NCBI RefSeq assembly: GCF_900187565.1
Contig: NZ_FYED01000017.1
Coordinates: 123,163 to 187,162, forward strand
DNA from: Pseudomonas sp. Irchel 3A7
GTDB taxonomy: Bacteria > Pseudomonadota > Gammaproteobacteria > Pseudomonadales > Pseudomonadaceae
Reading direction: 5' to 3'
Length of the DNA: 64,000 bases
This document shows, in pieces, positions 43,029 through 51,456 of this stretch (the stretch's first letter is position 1; every line of letters begins with the position of its first letter). The notes beneath the pieces were generated by a model. The model did no database searches. It was not told the DNA's origin and worked only from the letters and a program-made list of their open reading frames with translations. The position numbers were made by a program, and so were the translations under genes.

Positions 43029-43943
43029 GTGGCTTCCTATACCTTGCGACAACTCAAGTACTTCGTCACCACGGTAGAAGCCGGCAGCGTGGCGCAGGCT
43101 TCGAGACAGCTCTATATCGCGCAACCATCGGTTTCAACGGCGATCAAAAGCCTGGAGGAGTCGTTCAATGTCCAGCTGTTCATCCGCCACCATGCCCAGG
43201 GCGTTTCCCTGACACCCACCGGCACGCGTTTCTATCACAAGGCGCAAGAGCTGCTGCGCATGGCCAGGGAGTTTGAGCAGAATGCGTTGGCCGATAACGA
43301 TACGGTGTCCGGACAGATCGACATCGGTTGCTTCGAGACGGTTGCCCCGCTGTACTTGCCACAGCTCATTGCAGACTTTCGCAAGCTGTATCCGGGCGTG
43401 GACATTCGCATTCGCGACGGCGAGCAGCAGGAGCTGGTCCAAGGTTTGACCGCAGGCACTTTCGACGTCGCCTTCCTCTACGATCACGGGCTCGACAGCA
43501 CCATAGAAACCACGCCACTGATGCCACCGCAAAAACCCTACGTCCTGCTGCCTGAAGGGCATCGTTTTGCTGATCAGAAGGAGGTATCGCTGAGGGATCT
43601 GTGCGGGGAGCCAATGATTCTTCTCGATGTGCAGCCGAGCCGAACCTACTTTGTCAGCCTGTTCCACGAACTGGAACTGACGCCGAACATCGTGTTCAGC
43701 TCGCCTTCGATCGAGATGGTGCGCGGCATGGTCGGTCAGGGATTCGGCTTTTCCATCCTCGTGACCCGCCCGCATTCGGAATGCACTTACGATGGGAAAA
43801 AGGTGGTGACGGTCGATATCAAGGAACCGGTCTCAACCTCCGGACTGGCTTGCGCCCGCCTCAAACGCAATCAACTGACCAAGCCTGCGCAATTGTTCGT
43901 GGACTTTTGCCGCGAGCAGTTGAGCCAGAAGGTTGCTCATTGA
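43029..43943 (+). CDS. LysR-type regulator of the amine cluster
   Basis: This LysR protein of about 304 residues has its helix-turn-helix in the first 60 residues (LKYFVTTVEAGSVAQASRQL and QPSVSTAIKSLE) and an effector domain from about 90. GTG 43029 is preferred over GTG 43023 because AGAGG lies 5 bases before it, whereas the earlier codon overlaps the ribosome site. It is divergent from the aldehyde dehydrogenase operon, 244 bases away, and is its probable activator. Effector unknown. Confidence 0.88.
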   Translation: MASYTLRQLKYFVTTVEAGSVAQASRQLYIAQPSVSTAIKSLEESFNVQLFIRHHAQGVSLTPTGTRFYHKAQELLRMAREFEQNALADNDTVSGQIDIGCFETVAPLYLPQLIADFRKLYPGVDIRIRDGEQQELVQGLTAGTFDVAFLYDHGLDSTIETTPLMPPQKPYVLLPEGHRFADQKEVSLRDLCGEPMILLDVQPSRTYFVSLFHELELTPNIVFSSPSIEMVRGMVGQGFGFSILVTRPHSECTYDGKKVVTVDIKEPVSTSGLACARLKRNQLTKPAQLFVDFCREQLSQKVAH

Positions 43944-43959
43944 AATCGACCCGCTCCTC

Positions 43960-44050
43960 TTGTGGGAGCGAGCCTGCTCGCGAAGTCGTCGGCACACCCG
44001 ACATCAATGTGCCTGCCACTCCGCTTTCGCGAGCAGGCTCGCTCCCACAG
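43960..44050. repeat. REPIN (REP pair)
   Basis: TTGTGGGAGCGAGCCTGCTC with inverted copy; the spacer has diverged from the others but keeps GACATCAATGT. It is the last REPIN before the A+T-rich island. Confidence 0.9.
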
Positions 44051-44065
44051 GGTTCGGGGGAACCC

Positions 44066-45232
44066 TTAAATGACAGCGTCACACAAATAATCAGCCAATC
44101 GAATCAGCATCGCATCACAGCCATTCAACTGTTCCAGCGCGATGAACTCGTCGGGCTTGTGCCCTTGATCCATGCTCCCAGGGCCGCAGACCACTGTGGG
44201 AATTCCGACCTGATCGAACAGACCGCCCTCGGTCCCAAAGGCCACTGTGCCAAAGGCTGAAGACTGGCTCAGGATCGCCAGCAGGCGCGCCGCCTCGCTC
44301 TCGGGTGAAGTCGCCAAACCGGGATAGGCACTCAACGGCCGCAGTTTGATGTCGGTGTCCGCCTGCACGGCCCGCATCCTGGGCAACAATTGTTCCTCGG
44401 CGTAAGTCTGCAACTGGCTGGCCACGTCCTGGGCATCGAAGTCAGGCAGCGCCCGCACTTCAAAATCGAATTCGCATTCAGCCGGAACAATGTTCAGCGC
44501 CCGGCCCCCCTTGATGACACCCGTTTGCACCGTTGAATACGGCGGATCAAAACGCTCGTCATGGCGATCGGGATGCGCGAGTTCGGCCCCGATTGCGCCC
44601 AACCGACCGATCAGCTGCGCGGCGTATTCGATCGCGTTGACGCCATAAGGCGCATAGGCGGAATGGCAAGCAGCACCGCGCACTTCGCAGCGCATCGCCA
44701 GTTTGCCCTTGTGACCCAGCACAGGCTTGAGCTCGGTTGGTTCGCCGATCAGACAGAGCCTGGGTTTGTACGGCCGTTTCTGCAACTTGGCAAGCATCGG
44801 CCTTACCCCCAGGCATCCCACTTCTTCATCGTATGAAAACGCCAGATGCACTGGGGCAAGAAGCGGCCGCCGAACAAAGACCGGCACCGCCGCGAGCACC
44901 GAGGCGATGAACCCTTTCATATCAGCCGTGCCGCGACCGTAGAGGCGCCCATCCTTTTCCGTCAATTGAAAGGGATCAACCGTCCAGGCCTGCCCCTCAA
45001 CCGGCACCACATCAGTGTGACCGGAGAGCACTACCCCGCCGGACTTCAGCGGGCCAATGGTCGCGAACAGATTGGCCTTGGTGCCTTCTTCGTTATAAAG
45101 GAGCTCACTCTCAACGCCATGCCCGGCCAGATACGCCTCGATGAAGCGGATCAATTCGAGGTTGGAGTCCCGGCTGACAGTGGCGAAACCAACCAGGCGT
45201 TCCAGAAGGTCGCAGCTGGAGGCATTACTCAT
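44066..45232 (-). CDS. ArgE/DapE-type M20 deacylase
   Basis: This 388-residue metal-dependent amidohydrolase of the M20 family has metal ligands in VVLSGHTDVVPV (His, Asp), YGRGTADMKGF, SYDEEVGCLG (catalytic Glu-Glu) and CLIGEPTEL, followed by the dimerisation domain. It resembles acetylornithine deacetylase ArgE. In this setting it more likely removes an acyl group from an N-acyl amine or amino acid for catabolism. The start overlaps the DUF1028 stop by 8 bases. ATG 45232 is chosen as the conserved beginning. Confidence 0.9.
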   Translation of the reverse strand: MSNASSCDLLERLVGFATVSRDSNLELIRFIEAYLAGHGVESELLYNEEGTKANLFATIGPLKSGGVVLSGHTDVVPVEGQAWTVDPFQLTEKDGRLYGRGTADMKGFIASVLAAVPVFVRRPLLAPVHLAFSYDEEVGCLGVRPMLAKLQKRPYKPRLCLIGEPTELKPVLGHKGKLAMRCEVRGAACHSAYAPYGVNAIEYAAQLIGRLGAIGAELAHPDRHDERFDPPYSTVQTGVIKGGRALNIVPAECEFDFEVRALPDFDAQDVASQLQTYAEEQLLPRMRAVQADTDIKLRPLSAYPGLATSPESEAARLLAILSQSSAFGTVAFGTEGGLFDQVGIPTVVCGPGSMDQGHKPDEFIALEQLNGCDAMLIRLADYLCDAVI

Positions 45233-45902
45233 CCCCAGGCACTCCATAGCTCGGCGCAGCCGTCGGATTGAGCGCGCGGGTCAGGTAGTCCTGCATTTGC
45301 GGTCGATACGCCTGCCAGAGCCCGTCCATCTGTCCGATGGGATCTTCCTCGGCCCAGTCGACCCGCAAGTCGATGATGGGCCACGTGTAGTCGCCCACCA
45401 CTTTGAGCGCCGCGGAGTGAACCGGTCCCGCCTCACCACCGGCAGCCATGGCCGCGTGCATGGCAGCCAGCAAACGATCGGCCAACTGACCGGGCTCGGC
45501 TTCGAACGCCGCGACCATGGCTTCGATGACCCGCACATCGCTGAGCAGATTACCCGCCGCGACACACTGCTCGCCTTTCACCGCGTTATGCACGCCCAAC
45601 GACTCCTTGCCGCTGAAGCATGCAATCCGGCCTGACGCATCGATCACCGTGACCTGCCGGTACTGACTCCACCCGTTGGAATTGAGCGCCTTGTCCAGCG
45701 CCGCGCCGGCCTCCAGATGCTGGTGCTCCAGCAAATCCAGTATCTGCGCTCCCAACGCCGGCAACGTAATGTTCTGCGTAGAGACAGCCCCGACACCCGC
45801 CCGCGCCCAAGGGCAACGCGCGCCTACCGCAATGCTTGAAGAACTGATGGCAATACCGAGCTGCCCGGTTTCAGGGCAACGCCCGATAATTGAGAACGTC
45901 AT
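45225..45902 (-). CDS. DUF1028 family protein (putative amidohydrolase)
   Basis: This 225-residue DUF1028 protein, an Ntn-hydrolase-like fold, has MTFSIIGRCPETGQLGIAIS at the N-terminus, GAVSTQNITLP, and SLGVHNAVKGEQCVAAGNLL. Members are often found beside M20 deacylases and RidA-type genes, as here, and are suspected to hydrolyse amides or peptides. ATG 45902 is preceded by AAGGAG. A perfect 13-base inverted repeat begins just upstream of the ribosome site. Confidence 0.88.
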   Translation of the reverse strand: MTFSIIGRCPETGQLGIAISSSSIAVGARCPWARAGVGAVSTQNITLPALGAQILDLLEHQHLEAGAALDKALNSNGWSQYRQVTVIDASGRIACFSGKESLGVHNAVKGEQCVAAGNLLSDVRVIEAMVAAFEAEPGQLADRLLAAMHAAMAAGGEAGPVHSAALKVVGDYTWPIIDLRVDWAEEDPIGQMDGLWQAYRPQMQDYLTRALNPTAAPSYGVPGDE

Positions 45903-45917
45903 GGCTCACTCCTTAGG

Positions 45918-45960
45918 TTTCCTGTGCATGCGGATTCGTATTCTGTTCATGCACAGGAAA
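45918..45960. promoter_or_regulatory. 13-base perfect inverted repeat upstream of DUF1028
   Basis: TTTCCTGTGCATG and CATGCACAGGAAA are separated by 17 bases, 16 bases from the start codon. It may be an operator for the deacylase operon or a leader hairpin overlapping its 5' end. It also sits exactly where backbone composition gives way to the A+T-rich island. Confidence 0.5.
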
Positions 45961-46301
45961 GGGAGAAAGCAGGTTTTTTGTGGCTTTGGGGTAGGAAAAA
46001 ACTGGCTATGGGGTGCCGGTGGATAACAAGAACAGAACACAGCACACACTTTCCGCCCATCATCCCAGGTGAACATCAACAGCGATGTCGCTTGCTGGAT
46101 CACCCTGCCGTCACGCGTTCGGCTGCTCTAAGTGGTAAATCGCCAAAAAACATAAACGCTTATATCTTATTTACGGTTAGTCACAAACACCGACCTCGTG
46201 ACGACCTGCAATATCACTTTAGGCCTGCACTGATCTATACATTACAAATAGGACAACACTTATCACCGCCCCCCCAAAAACGACCACTCAACAATAAAAA
46301 A

Positions 46302-46351
46302 TGTTTCACGCGACTCACAGGGAAACAATTTCACTTACTCGTGAAACAATT
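46302..46351. promoter_or_regulatory. Inverted and direct repeats upstream of the island operon
   Basis: TGTTTCACG (46302-46310) is the inverse of CGTGAAACA (46340-46348). In addition GAAACAATT occurs at 46322 and 46343, exactly 21 bases apart. Such two-helical-turn phasing often marks activator or repressor sites. The rest of 45961-46430 is A+T-rich, with no gene I can support. Confidence 0.4.
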
Positions 46352-46432
46352 CCAAAACCAACAATAAAACCCAACATCTACAATCAACATTATTCAGTTA
46401 CACATCCCCATTCAATTCAAGCATATTCATAC

Positions 46433-46460
46433 TTGCCTCCCGACAAAGTACTGCTATTGT
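46433..46460 (+). promoter_or_regulatory. Possible sigma-70 promoter of the island operon
   Basis: TTGCCT (46433-46438), 16 bases, then an extended -10 TGCTATTGT (46452-46460). It would give a leader of about 35 bases before the first gene, which has a weak AAGG ribosome site 9 bases from its ATG. Confidence 0.4.
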
Positions 46461-46502
46461 TCTCGCCGTCTTCGAACCAGGGCGCGACCAAGGCACAACA
46501 CA

Positions 46503-47894
46503 ATGACAAATACAAACCACGATACAGTTGCACCTATCGTTCTGACCAACTCATCTGCACCCGAAAATAAAAAACCAGCCACACAAGACTCAACCTCCCG
46601 ATACAACTTTCGGAACGATGCATTCTGGCAACAACTGCCAATCTGGAAAGAAGTTGATTCAAAACTTTTTCACAACCATCTATGGCAAGAAAAAAATGCA
46701 GTCACGAATATCTCGGGCTTGGAGCAGTTGATCAAAAATCAAGTTACCGATGCCTTCTTGAAAGACCTTGAAGACGGGCACAGACTCGCACCGATGTCTA
46801 TCAGACTTACCCCTTACATTCTATCGTTGATTGATTGGAACAACGCCCTTTGCGACCCCCTCCGGCGCCAGTTCTTACCACTTGCTTCGGAAATGGAACC
46901 AGACCATCCGTTGCTGAAGTTAGACCCTATGGGCGAACAAGACGATTCACCAGCATCCGGGATTACCCATCGTTATCCGGATCGCGTCCTGTTCCTGGCA
47001 ACACATGTATGTCCGGTTTACTGCCGGTACTGTACACGTAGTTATGCCGTTGGCCTTGATACTGATAGCATTACAAAAAAGAAAATAAATAGTTCAACCG
47101 AACGCTGGGAGCCCGCATTCCGGTACATAGAATCGAATAACAACATCGAGGATGTTGTTATCTCCGGGGGAGATGCGTATCGACTCAAAGCTCGGCAAAT
47201 AACCGAAATTGGCGAGCGCTTGCTAAACACTCCCCATATAAGACGTATGCGATTCGCAAAAAAAGGGCTGGCTGTGCTCCCTATGAAAATCGAGACAGAT
47301 CTTGAGTGGACGGACGCAATCTCAAGGCTTTCTGACCAAGCCCGAAAAATGGGAAAGTCAATTGCCATACACACGCATTTCAACCATTCAAACGAAATAA
47401 CCGCCATCACCGCCAGAGCGCTCGGCATCTTATATGAGAGAGGAGTGGTGGTGAGGAATCAGGCGGTCATGTTAAGAGGTGTTAATAACACAACGGAAGA
47501 AATACAACGACTAAATCAATCTCTCGCCTACTTAAACATCAGACCGTACTACGTATTTCAAGGCGATATGATTCGCGGTGTAGAAACGCTCAGAAACAGT
47601 ATCAATGAAACCATAGAACTAGAAAAAGCCACGAGAGGAATGATTGCAGGCCATAACACGCCTAACTTTATAGTAGACCTGCCAGGTGGAGGTGGTAAAC
47701 GCGACATACATAGCTATGACTACCAAGACAAAACATTGGGCATAACTGTTTATAGCGCACCGGCGGTAAAAAAGGACAAATTATTTCTTTACTGCGACCC
47801 GCTCCATACTTTATCGCCCAGTGCTCAGTCATTCTGGACTGACCCGGCAGCTCGCGCCGAGCTGATAAAACACCTGCAAGAGCGTGTGAAATAA
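46503..47894 (+). CDS. KamA-type radical SAM 2,3-aminomutase
   Basis: This 463-residue enzyme of the lysine 2,3-aminomutase family uses a [4Fe-4S] cluster, SAM and PLP to move an alpha-amino group to the beta carbon. Cluster cysteines are at 170, 174 and 177 (HVCPVYCRYCTR). SGGD is at 221-224. The PLP lysine is in PGGGGK (Lys399). Asp355 and Asp392 are exactly 37 residues apart, matching the pair (293/330) that binds the side-chain amine of lysine in the clostridial enzyme. So the substrate is probably lysine or a similar basic amino acid, giving a beta-amino acid. The zinc-binding cysteine tail of the clostridial enzyme is missing. It is first of a seven-gene island operon. Confidence 0.85.
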   Translation: MTNTNHDTVAPIVLTNSSAPENKKPATQDSTSRYNFRNDAFWQQLPIWKEVDSKLFHNHLWQEKNAVTNISGLEQLIKNQVTDAFLKDLEDGHRLAPMSIRLTPYILSLIDWNNALCDPLRRQFLPLASEMEPDHPLLKLDPMGEQDDSPASGITHRYPDRVLFLATHVCPVYCRYCTRSYAVGLDTDSITKKKINSSTERWEPAFRYIESNNNIEDVVISGGDAYRLKARQITEIGERLLNTPHIRRMRFAKKGLAVLPMKIETDLEWTDAISRLSDQARKMGKSIAIHTHFNHSNEITAITARALGILYERGVVVRNQAVMLRGVNNTTEEIQRLNQSLAYLNIRPYYVFQGDMIRGVETLRNSINETIELEKATRGMIAGHNTPNFIVDLPGGGGKRDIHSYDYQDKTLGITVYSAPAVKKDKLFLYCDPLHTLSPSAQSFWTDPAARAELIKHLQERVK

Positions 47895-47926
47895 ATACAA
47901 AATACAACCGAGGCGAGATCAGAAAA

Positions 47927-49489
47927 ATGGCAAAATACAATAAGATAGATTGGACACTTCACACCAACTATTCAAAAGCTATAGAGTCTTCAAAATCAAC
48001 TGGCAAACCAATACTGATTTATTTCCATAGCGAATCATGCGAGGGATGCAAGCGTTTAGAAACATCCGTATTCAATGACCTTCAACTTATTGCAGCTGTC
48101 ACAAACTATACAATTCCGGTTTGGGTTGAAGTAGAAAACCCTGGACCGAATCCACGGGTATCCGAACTCGTCGGCAGTCATATCTTTATCATGTCGCCAG
48201 CCCTGCAACTTATCTCCAGCGATGGGGATATTTATCATAAGTTTCTGGGTGCACCATTACACACACGTCTCGATCTTGGTTATTGCCGAGTTCACCACGA
48301 TGTGCCCGGAGACATATCCGCCAACGATACCGTGGCTCAATTGTCAATCGGATTAGCGAAGCAGGCTATGTCTTCTTTCCACTATTGCGCGGCAGACTCA
48401 TTGCTGAGAAAAGCATTGACTCATTCCGCACCTGGAAGCGTGACAACACAAGAGGCCGAATACTGGTTGCCGGTTGCACAAGACCGCGGTCGGTACCCAG
48501 AAGACGTGATGCCAGCAGAAGCAATCGCACAAACTGCTATCGTGAGTGAAGTACGACGGTTCTGCGAAATTCTAGTCCAAGTGCCCGACCAAGAACTCAT
48601 GGCTGACTGGCCCGGCGCACAGGGCGAAGGAGGTTGGGTTCATTACACCGACTGCTTGCGCGAGTTATGCCTGGGGGTTTTTCAGATGCTGAAAGACGTC
48701 GCGACTGAGGCTGGGCATGAACGTGCTGCACAAGAACAAAATCTGAGTCGAGCCCAGATGATAATTCGTGATTGGCAAATCGCGTTCCGAGAGTTGCAAG
48801 GCACTCTTATTGGATTAAATACGACTGAATACGATCAGCAACATTTTCATCAGAATTTCACGCTCGGGAAACAAAGGACAATCAGAAACAATATCGTTCA
48901 TTGCGTAATGGCAGAATTCTGGGCTCATGCCCCCGCCATTCGGGCGACTCTGGAAGCCAGTCGATCCAGTTCAAACTACAAAGCCGGTGTCAGTCCGACG
49001 CTCACCAATTGGGAAAAGTATGGTCCCCCTCCTCACAACTTCGGTAGCATCCAGTCCCTCCTTACGCTGTGGGAAAAGCGACACCACCAGTTAGTGGAGG
49101 AGTTTTCCGGCATCTCAGACACCGAACTCGAAGCGACCCTAAGCTGGTGGGAAGACTCTGCAGTATCGGTAAGGTTTCGCCTTTGCCGATTAGGCTGGCA
49201 CTTTCATGACCACGCCTCTGTAATCGAAACAATCTGTCAACGCATTGGCCACGAACGTACAGAAACGGAGTTTCTTGCCAAGCTGCTGTTTAATGCACTT
49301 GGGCGCGCCGAAGGTGAAATGATCGGGTTACCCCGAGAAACTCAGGACAGGCTCTTTTCCAATGCCACTTACCAACTAAAAGAACGAAGCGATGAGCTGT
49401 TTGAGGTTTATAACAAATACATCAAAAACAGCGAAAATGCATCGCCGAAAGATACATCGACCAAACAAGTCGAGCGAATCACTGCCTAA
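47927..49489 (+). CDS. Thioredoxin-like/DinB-like fusion protein, unknown function
   Basis: This 520-residue cytoplasmic protein has no full-length family I recognise. Residues 1 to about 120 look like a thioredoxin fold: GKPILIYFHSESCEGCKRLE with Cys38 and Cys41 in a CxxC, as in thioredoxin_7-type domains. The rest is helical. Two stretches, about 205-300 and about 360-470, resemble DinB-type four-helix bundles; the second carries WHFHDHASVIE like a DinB metal site. DinB folds occur in thiol-dependent transferases (BstA, mycothiol S-transferases) and in EgtB. A role in handling a thiol intermediate is inference only. It follows the aminomutase by 32 bases with GAGGCGAG upstream. Confidence 0.7.
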   Translation: MAKYNKIDWTLHTNYSKAIESSKSTGKPILIYFHSESCEGCKRLETSVFNDLQLIAAVTNYTIPVWVEVENPGPNPRVSELVGSHIFIMSPALQLISSDGDIYHKFLGAPLHTRLDLGYCRVHHDVPGDISANDTVAQLSIGLAKQAMSSFHYCAADSLLRKALTHSAPGSVTTQEAEYWLPVAQDRGRYPEDVMPAEAIAQTAIVSEVRRFCEILVQVPDQELMADWPGAQGEGGWVHYTDCLRELCLGVFQMLKDVATEAGHERAAQEQNLSRAQMIIRDWQIAFRELQGTLIGLNTTEYDQQHFHQNFTLGKQRTIRNNIVHCVMAEFWAHAPAIRATLEASRSSSNYKAGVSPTLTNWEKYGPPPHNFGSIQSLLTLWEKRHHQLVEEFSGISDTELEATLSWWEDSAVSVRFRLCRLGWHFHDHASVIETICQRIGHERTETEFLAKLLFNALGRAEGEMIGLPRETQDRLFSNATYQLKERSDELFEVYNKYIKNSENASPKDTSTKQVERITA

Positions 49490-49532
49490 AAATTCGGCGC
49501 GCAGAGCGCGCCGAACCTGCCCAGGAAAAACC

Positions 49533-50453
49533 ATGAACATTATCCAACAGATGTTTGGCGTACATAACGAGTATTTCCTAGAAAAACACTGGCCGACACT
49601 TCCCTACGTATTACAAGGGGACATGAATCGATTTACAGAGTTATCATCACTGGAAGAATTGCATGACATCGAGAAATTACTCAGTGTTCTGAACGACTCT
49701 GTGGACTTGCTGTTCCCTGGAGGAAAACGAATTTCTGTATCCGATAAATTCGAGGCTTTATCCGCACACACCAATGGCGAGGCGATGATTTACATAAAAA
49801 ACATGGAAGTCATCCCCGCTATTTCCTCGGCATGTGACGACCTGGCCCATACACTTGCTGTTCCTAGACAGTACGTCAGCTGCGAAGCGTTTGCAGCTAA
49901 CCGAGATGTGGAGGTTGCAACTCATTTCGACCATGAAACTAACTTCATGATCCAAATTAAAGGCGAAAAAACCTGGCGCTTTGCAGAAAACACCTCGCTT
50001 CCCGATCCGATATACCCTTACTTTCCAAACAACCCCAACAGATTTTATCAAAACGGTAGACATCCATATACAGGCGCTCAGTTACCACGCGAAATGCCCA
50101 CTAAGAATGAAGAACATCTTGTGCGCCCCGGAACGACTACTTTCATGCCTCGAGGATACTGGCACAGCACCACTTCCCATGAAGAGTCCTTCTCCATTGG
50201 CTTTGTTATAAACCCTCCCACCATCGCAGATATTATTTCTTATGCTGTGCTAGAGCAATTACATTCCGTAGAGGCCCTGCGGGCACACCCACTTGCAACC
50301 CACCCCACGAACAATGACGACATTTTATTAAATATCATTCAAAAGGGCCTTAATAAAATGAGAAATCTTTCAATAGAATTCTCTGCAGAGGACCTGCTGC
50401 ACAGGTACAAATCATCCAAAAAAGGAAACACAAGAAATCTATCGCCAATATAA
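49533..50453 (+). CDS. JmjC/cupin-type Fe(II)/2-oxoglutarate oxygenase
   Basis: This 306-residue protein has a double-stranded beta-helix with the facial triad in THFDHETNF (His131, Asp133) and RGYWHSTTS (His211). Lys146 in IKGEKTWRF is a likely 2-oxoglutarate contact. This is the layout of Cupin_4/JmjC-like hydroxylases, which modify amino acids, peptides or ribosomal proteins. In an operon with an aminomutase and ligase remains, hydroxylation of an amino acid or small product is likely. ATG 49533 follows an AGGAAA site. The earlier frame from 49392 overlaps the upstream gene. Confidence 0.82.
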   Translation: MNIIQQMFGVHNEYFLEKHWPTLPYVLQGDMNRFTELSSLEELHDIEKLLSVLNDSVDLLFPGGKRISVSDKFEALSAHTNGEAMIYIKNMEVIPAISSACDDLAHTLAVPRQYVSCEAFAANRDVEVATHFDHETNFMIQIKGEKTWRFAENTSLPDPIYPYFPNNPNRFYQNGRHPYTGAQLPREMPTKNEEHLVRPGTTTFMPRGYWHSTTSHEESFSIGFVINPPTIADIISYAVLEQLHSVEALRAHPLATHPTNNDDILLNIIQKGLNKMRNLSIEFSAEDLLHRYKSSKKGNTRNLSPI

Positions 50454-50478
50454 CTAATATCCCTAGTGAAAACCTACA

Positions 50479-51456
50479 ATGAACACTACACGAACTTTCC
50501 TGATGGGAATCTCTGCACTACTACTGGTCAATGCATTAGACGGGGCAAAGGAGGTTTACTTCGGAATCATACTGCAAAAGCTTGATAGCACCGTAGTGGC
50601 ATTCATACTATTCGCTATTGCCTGGCCGATATGTTTCCTGCTTCATGTTACCAACCTCAAATCCAGAAACGGGAAGCTTCAATCAATCAAAAACAGAAAA
50701 CAATTTCATCTCCTATTATTGACACTGAACTTCAGCTCAGCAGCGTTATGGATTGCATTCACATTTTCATTAAAGTGGTTTGAACCAGCAATTGTTAGTG
50801 CGTTAATAGGCGGCATAGGAATAATAGCAACACTCACGCTGATCAAATTTATCCGTCCATCCACAACCCTAATCAGGGCCGACTATATCGCAACGATCAT
50901 TATAGCTATAGCTAGCATCTATTTGGCCTGGATATCAATTAATGGACATACTGCATTAGAGGAGGAGCTTGACTCCCTACAAGCCAGAGAGAGCTATTTC
51001 GTGATGATTATTTGCGGCATAGCCATGGCGCTTGTATCCATTACATCCAAGAGGCTAGCAGACCATGGAGTGTCAAGTCTCTTCATCTGCGCTCATCGCT
51101 TCTACATCCTATTAGTAATTACGGGGGCATATTCACTATACAATCAAATCGAGTTAGCTAAGGCACTTGAATATATCATACCACTATTCTGGCTGAGCAT
51201 TTTTGGCGTTATTCTGCCGTTTTATCTACTACAGGAAGGAATAAAGCGATGTGAACCGGTCACCACACAGGCGGTTTTAGCGGCCGCGCCGCTGTTCACA
51301 GTTGCATTCCAGTCATTTGATTCAAGACTCGAGTTTTCAGAATTCAGTCTTGCAGGCGTGGTAATTATTTGTCTAGCTGCCGCCCATAATAGTCACTCCC
51401 ATTTAAAACAAATCAAGAACGAGGAAACCAAATATCAAATACGCGGCAATCGTTGA
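50479..51456 (+). CDS. DMT-family (EamA) exporter of the island operon
   Basis: This 325-residue integral membrane protein has about ten hydrophobic helices in two EamA-like halves. The second half ends with the conserved VTTQAVLAAAPLFTVAFQSF pattern. A LysR-like or other regulator is absent nearby, so it is simply part of the operon. Export of the pathway product, and so self-protection, is the natural reading. Codon use is strongly A+T biased (many ATA, TTA and AGA codons), unlike the two other DMT genes in the window. It ends within the start region of the decayed ATP-grasp gene. Confidence 0.83.
   Translation: MNTTRTFLMGISALLLVNALDGAKEVYFGIILQKLDSTVVAFILFAIAWPICFLLHVTNLKSRNGKLQSIKNRKQFHLLLLTLNFSSAALWIAFTFSLKWFEPAIVSALIGGIGIIATLTLIKFIRPSTTLIRADYIATIIIAIASIYLAWISINGHTALEEELDSLQARESYFVMIICGIAMALVSITSKRLADHGVSSLFICAHRFYILLVITGAYSLYNQIELAKALEYIIPLFWLSIFGVILPFYLLQEGIKRCEPVTTQAVLAAAPLFTVAFQSFDSRLEFSEFSLAGVVIICLAAAHNSHSHLKQIKNEETKYQIRGNR

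Noticed and set aside
45924..46367. 147-codon plus-strand frame before the island operon
   Set aside because: No ribosome site, low-complexity translation and overlap with the repeats upstream of the operon; probably non-coding.
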